Below the pieces are notes generated by a model, which worked only from the letters and a program-made list of their open reading frames with translations, ran no database searches and was not told where the DNA came from. A stretch of DNA of 64,000 nt from Prevotella falsenii DSM 22864 = JCM 15124. GTDB lineage: Bacteria; Bacteroidota; Bacteroidia; Bacteroidales; Bacteroidaceae. Shown in pieces: positions 63,243 through 64,000 of the stretch (positions are counted from its first letter, which is position 1; every line of letters starts with the position of its first letter). The position numbers and the translations under genes were made by a program. Location of the stretch: contig NZ_BAJY01000013.1 in NCBI RefSeq assembly GCF_000613945.1, positions 1 to 64,000 on the forward strand, read 5' to 3'.

Positions 63243-64000
63243 ATGAGCTTAAGAAATTATCTTGATAAGCTGCGTCCACAATTTGAGAAAGGTGGAAAGT
63301 TGCACGCTTTCAAGAGTATTTACGATGGTATGGACACTTTCCTGTATGTCCCACACGAGACATCGAAGAGCGGAACGTCTATTCACGATGCCATCGATTC
63401 AAAACGAATAATGAGCATGGTGGTGATTGCGCTGATACCTGCAATGCTGTTCGGTATGTACAACATTGGTTATCAGAATGCTTTAGCTGCCGGAAAATTG
63501 GGCGAAGCAACCTGTATGGGAATGTTCCTGTACGGTGCTTTGATGCTGTTGCCTAAAATCTTGGTGTCTTACATAGTGGGTCTCGGTATCGAATTTGCTT
63601 GGGCGCAGTGGAAAGACGAGGAAATTCAGGAAGGCTTTTTGGTAAGTGGTATCCTCATTCCGCTTATCATTCCCATTACGCTGCCGCTGTGGATGCTGGC
63701 ATTAGCCGTAGCTTTTGCCGTGATTTTCACAAAGGAAATCTTTGGCGGAACAGGTATGAACACCTTCAACGTGGCACTGGCTGCACGTGCTTTCCTATTT
63801 TTCTCTTATCCGGGAAGTATGACGGGCGACACGATATGGACATCTACCGAACAGATTTTCGGGCTTGGCTACACGTTGCCTGACGGTTTCACAATGGCAA
63901 CTCCATTGGGCGAAATTGCTCAAGGCGCAGCTGTGAACGCATCGTTGAACGATATGATTTTGGGTTTAATTCCCGGTTCGGTGGGCGAAACGTCGGTTAT
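63243..64000 (+). CDS. nqrB: Na+-translocating NADH:quinone reductase subunit B, N-terminal part (3' end outside window)
   Basis: Open from ATG at 63243 to the window end, 252 residues. It starts MSLRNYLDKLRPQFEKGGKL and has membrane segments including RIMSMVVIALIPAMLFGMYN, CMGMFLYGALMLLPKILVSY, FLVSGILIPLIIPITLPLWM and LALAVAFAVIFTKEIFGGTG. The motif MATPLGE contains Thr220, which aligns by its TPL context with the covalent FMN-attachment Thr of NqrB (SGATPL in Vibrio). NqrB is the integral subunit of the sodium pump and binds FMN and riboflavin. Together with nqrA it begins an nqrABCDEF operon that continues beyond the window. Confidence 0.95.
   Translation, partial: MSLRNYLDKLRPQFEKGGKLHAFKSIYDGMDTFLYVPHETSKSGTSIHDAIDSKRIMSMVVIALIPAMLFGMYNIGYQNALAAGKLGEATCMGMFLYGALMLLPKILVSYIVGLGIEFAWAQWKDEEIQEGFLVSGILIPLIIPITLPLWMLALAVAFAVIFTKEIFGGTGMNTFNVALAARAFLFFSYPGSMTGDTIWTSTEQIFGLGYTLPDGFTMATPLGEIAQGAAVNASLNDMILGLIPGSVGETSV

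Overview
The window looks like a chromosomal segment of a Bacteroidota bacterium, most likely Prevotella or a close relative. Grounds: Bacteroidota-type promoters (TTTG, 18-20 bp, TAnnTTTG) precede several genes and tRNAs; there are type IX secretion (T9SS) C-terminal sorting domains, a PorD-like protein, a BspA-like leucine-rich surface protein, a fimbrillin-like lipoprotein, an HmuSTUV-type haem locus and Na+-NQR. Species cannot be fixed by eye. No rRNA, CRISPR array, transposase or integrase was seen.

Layout. 1-3746: end of a haem-uptake operon (hmuS C-terminus, hmuT, hmuU, hmuV). 4120-5322: a T9SS cargo protein. 6127-13515: an A+T-rich defence region holding a complete type 3 defence-associated reverse transcriptase system (drt3a, drt3b and a strongly structured ncRNA with an ACACAC segment) and a type II restriction-modification pair (m5C methyltransferase plus HNH nuclease), with an SDR gene between them. 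13696-21852: DUF3127 gene, dnaN, DnaQ-like exonuclease, coaBC, porD, recN and a degenerate protease/TPR gene. 21959-30572: tRNA-Arg, HutD, SPFH/RHH/membrane trio, Mrp ATPase, ferritin, MsrBA and a four-helix-bundle protein. 31036-40032: surface and secreted proteins. 40744-56514: pyruvate:ferredoxin oxidoreductase, AAA ATPase, ATP-grasp protein, porin, RlmD, Lrp regulator, glycoside hydrolase, RecR, glycosyltransferase and acetyltransferase. 56600-64000: two tRNA-Asp genes, TamB, nqrA and the start of nqrB.

Two signals stand out. (1) The DRT3 locus is visible in full, including a candidate ncRNA closed by a long-range stem, and it carries an extra translationally coupled 49-residue ORF. (2) The intergenic regions are full of modular dispersed repeats. 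The core is an element present ten times at exactly 184 bp, with short terminal inverted repeats and a central hairpin whose arms exchange between two sequence types; a truncated copy and decayed fragments also occur. Flanking modules recur with it.

Quality warning: ten genes, most of them housekeeping, are each broken by one missing base, usually in a run of 2-4 identical bases. Restoring the base gives normal family lengths (NqrA 450, CoaBC 400, RecN 556 residues). These breaks are most simply sequencing deletions, so I annotate the genes as whole CDSs and mark the break.
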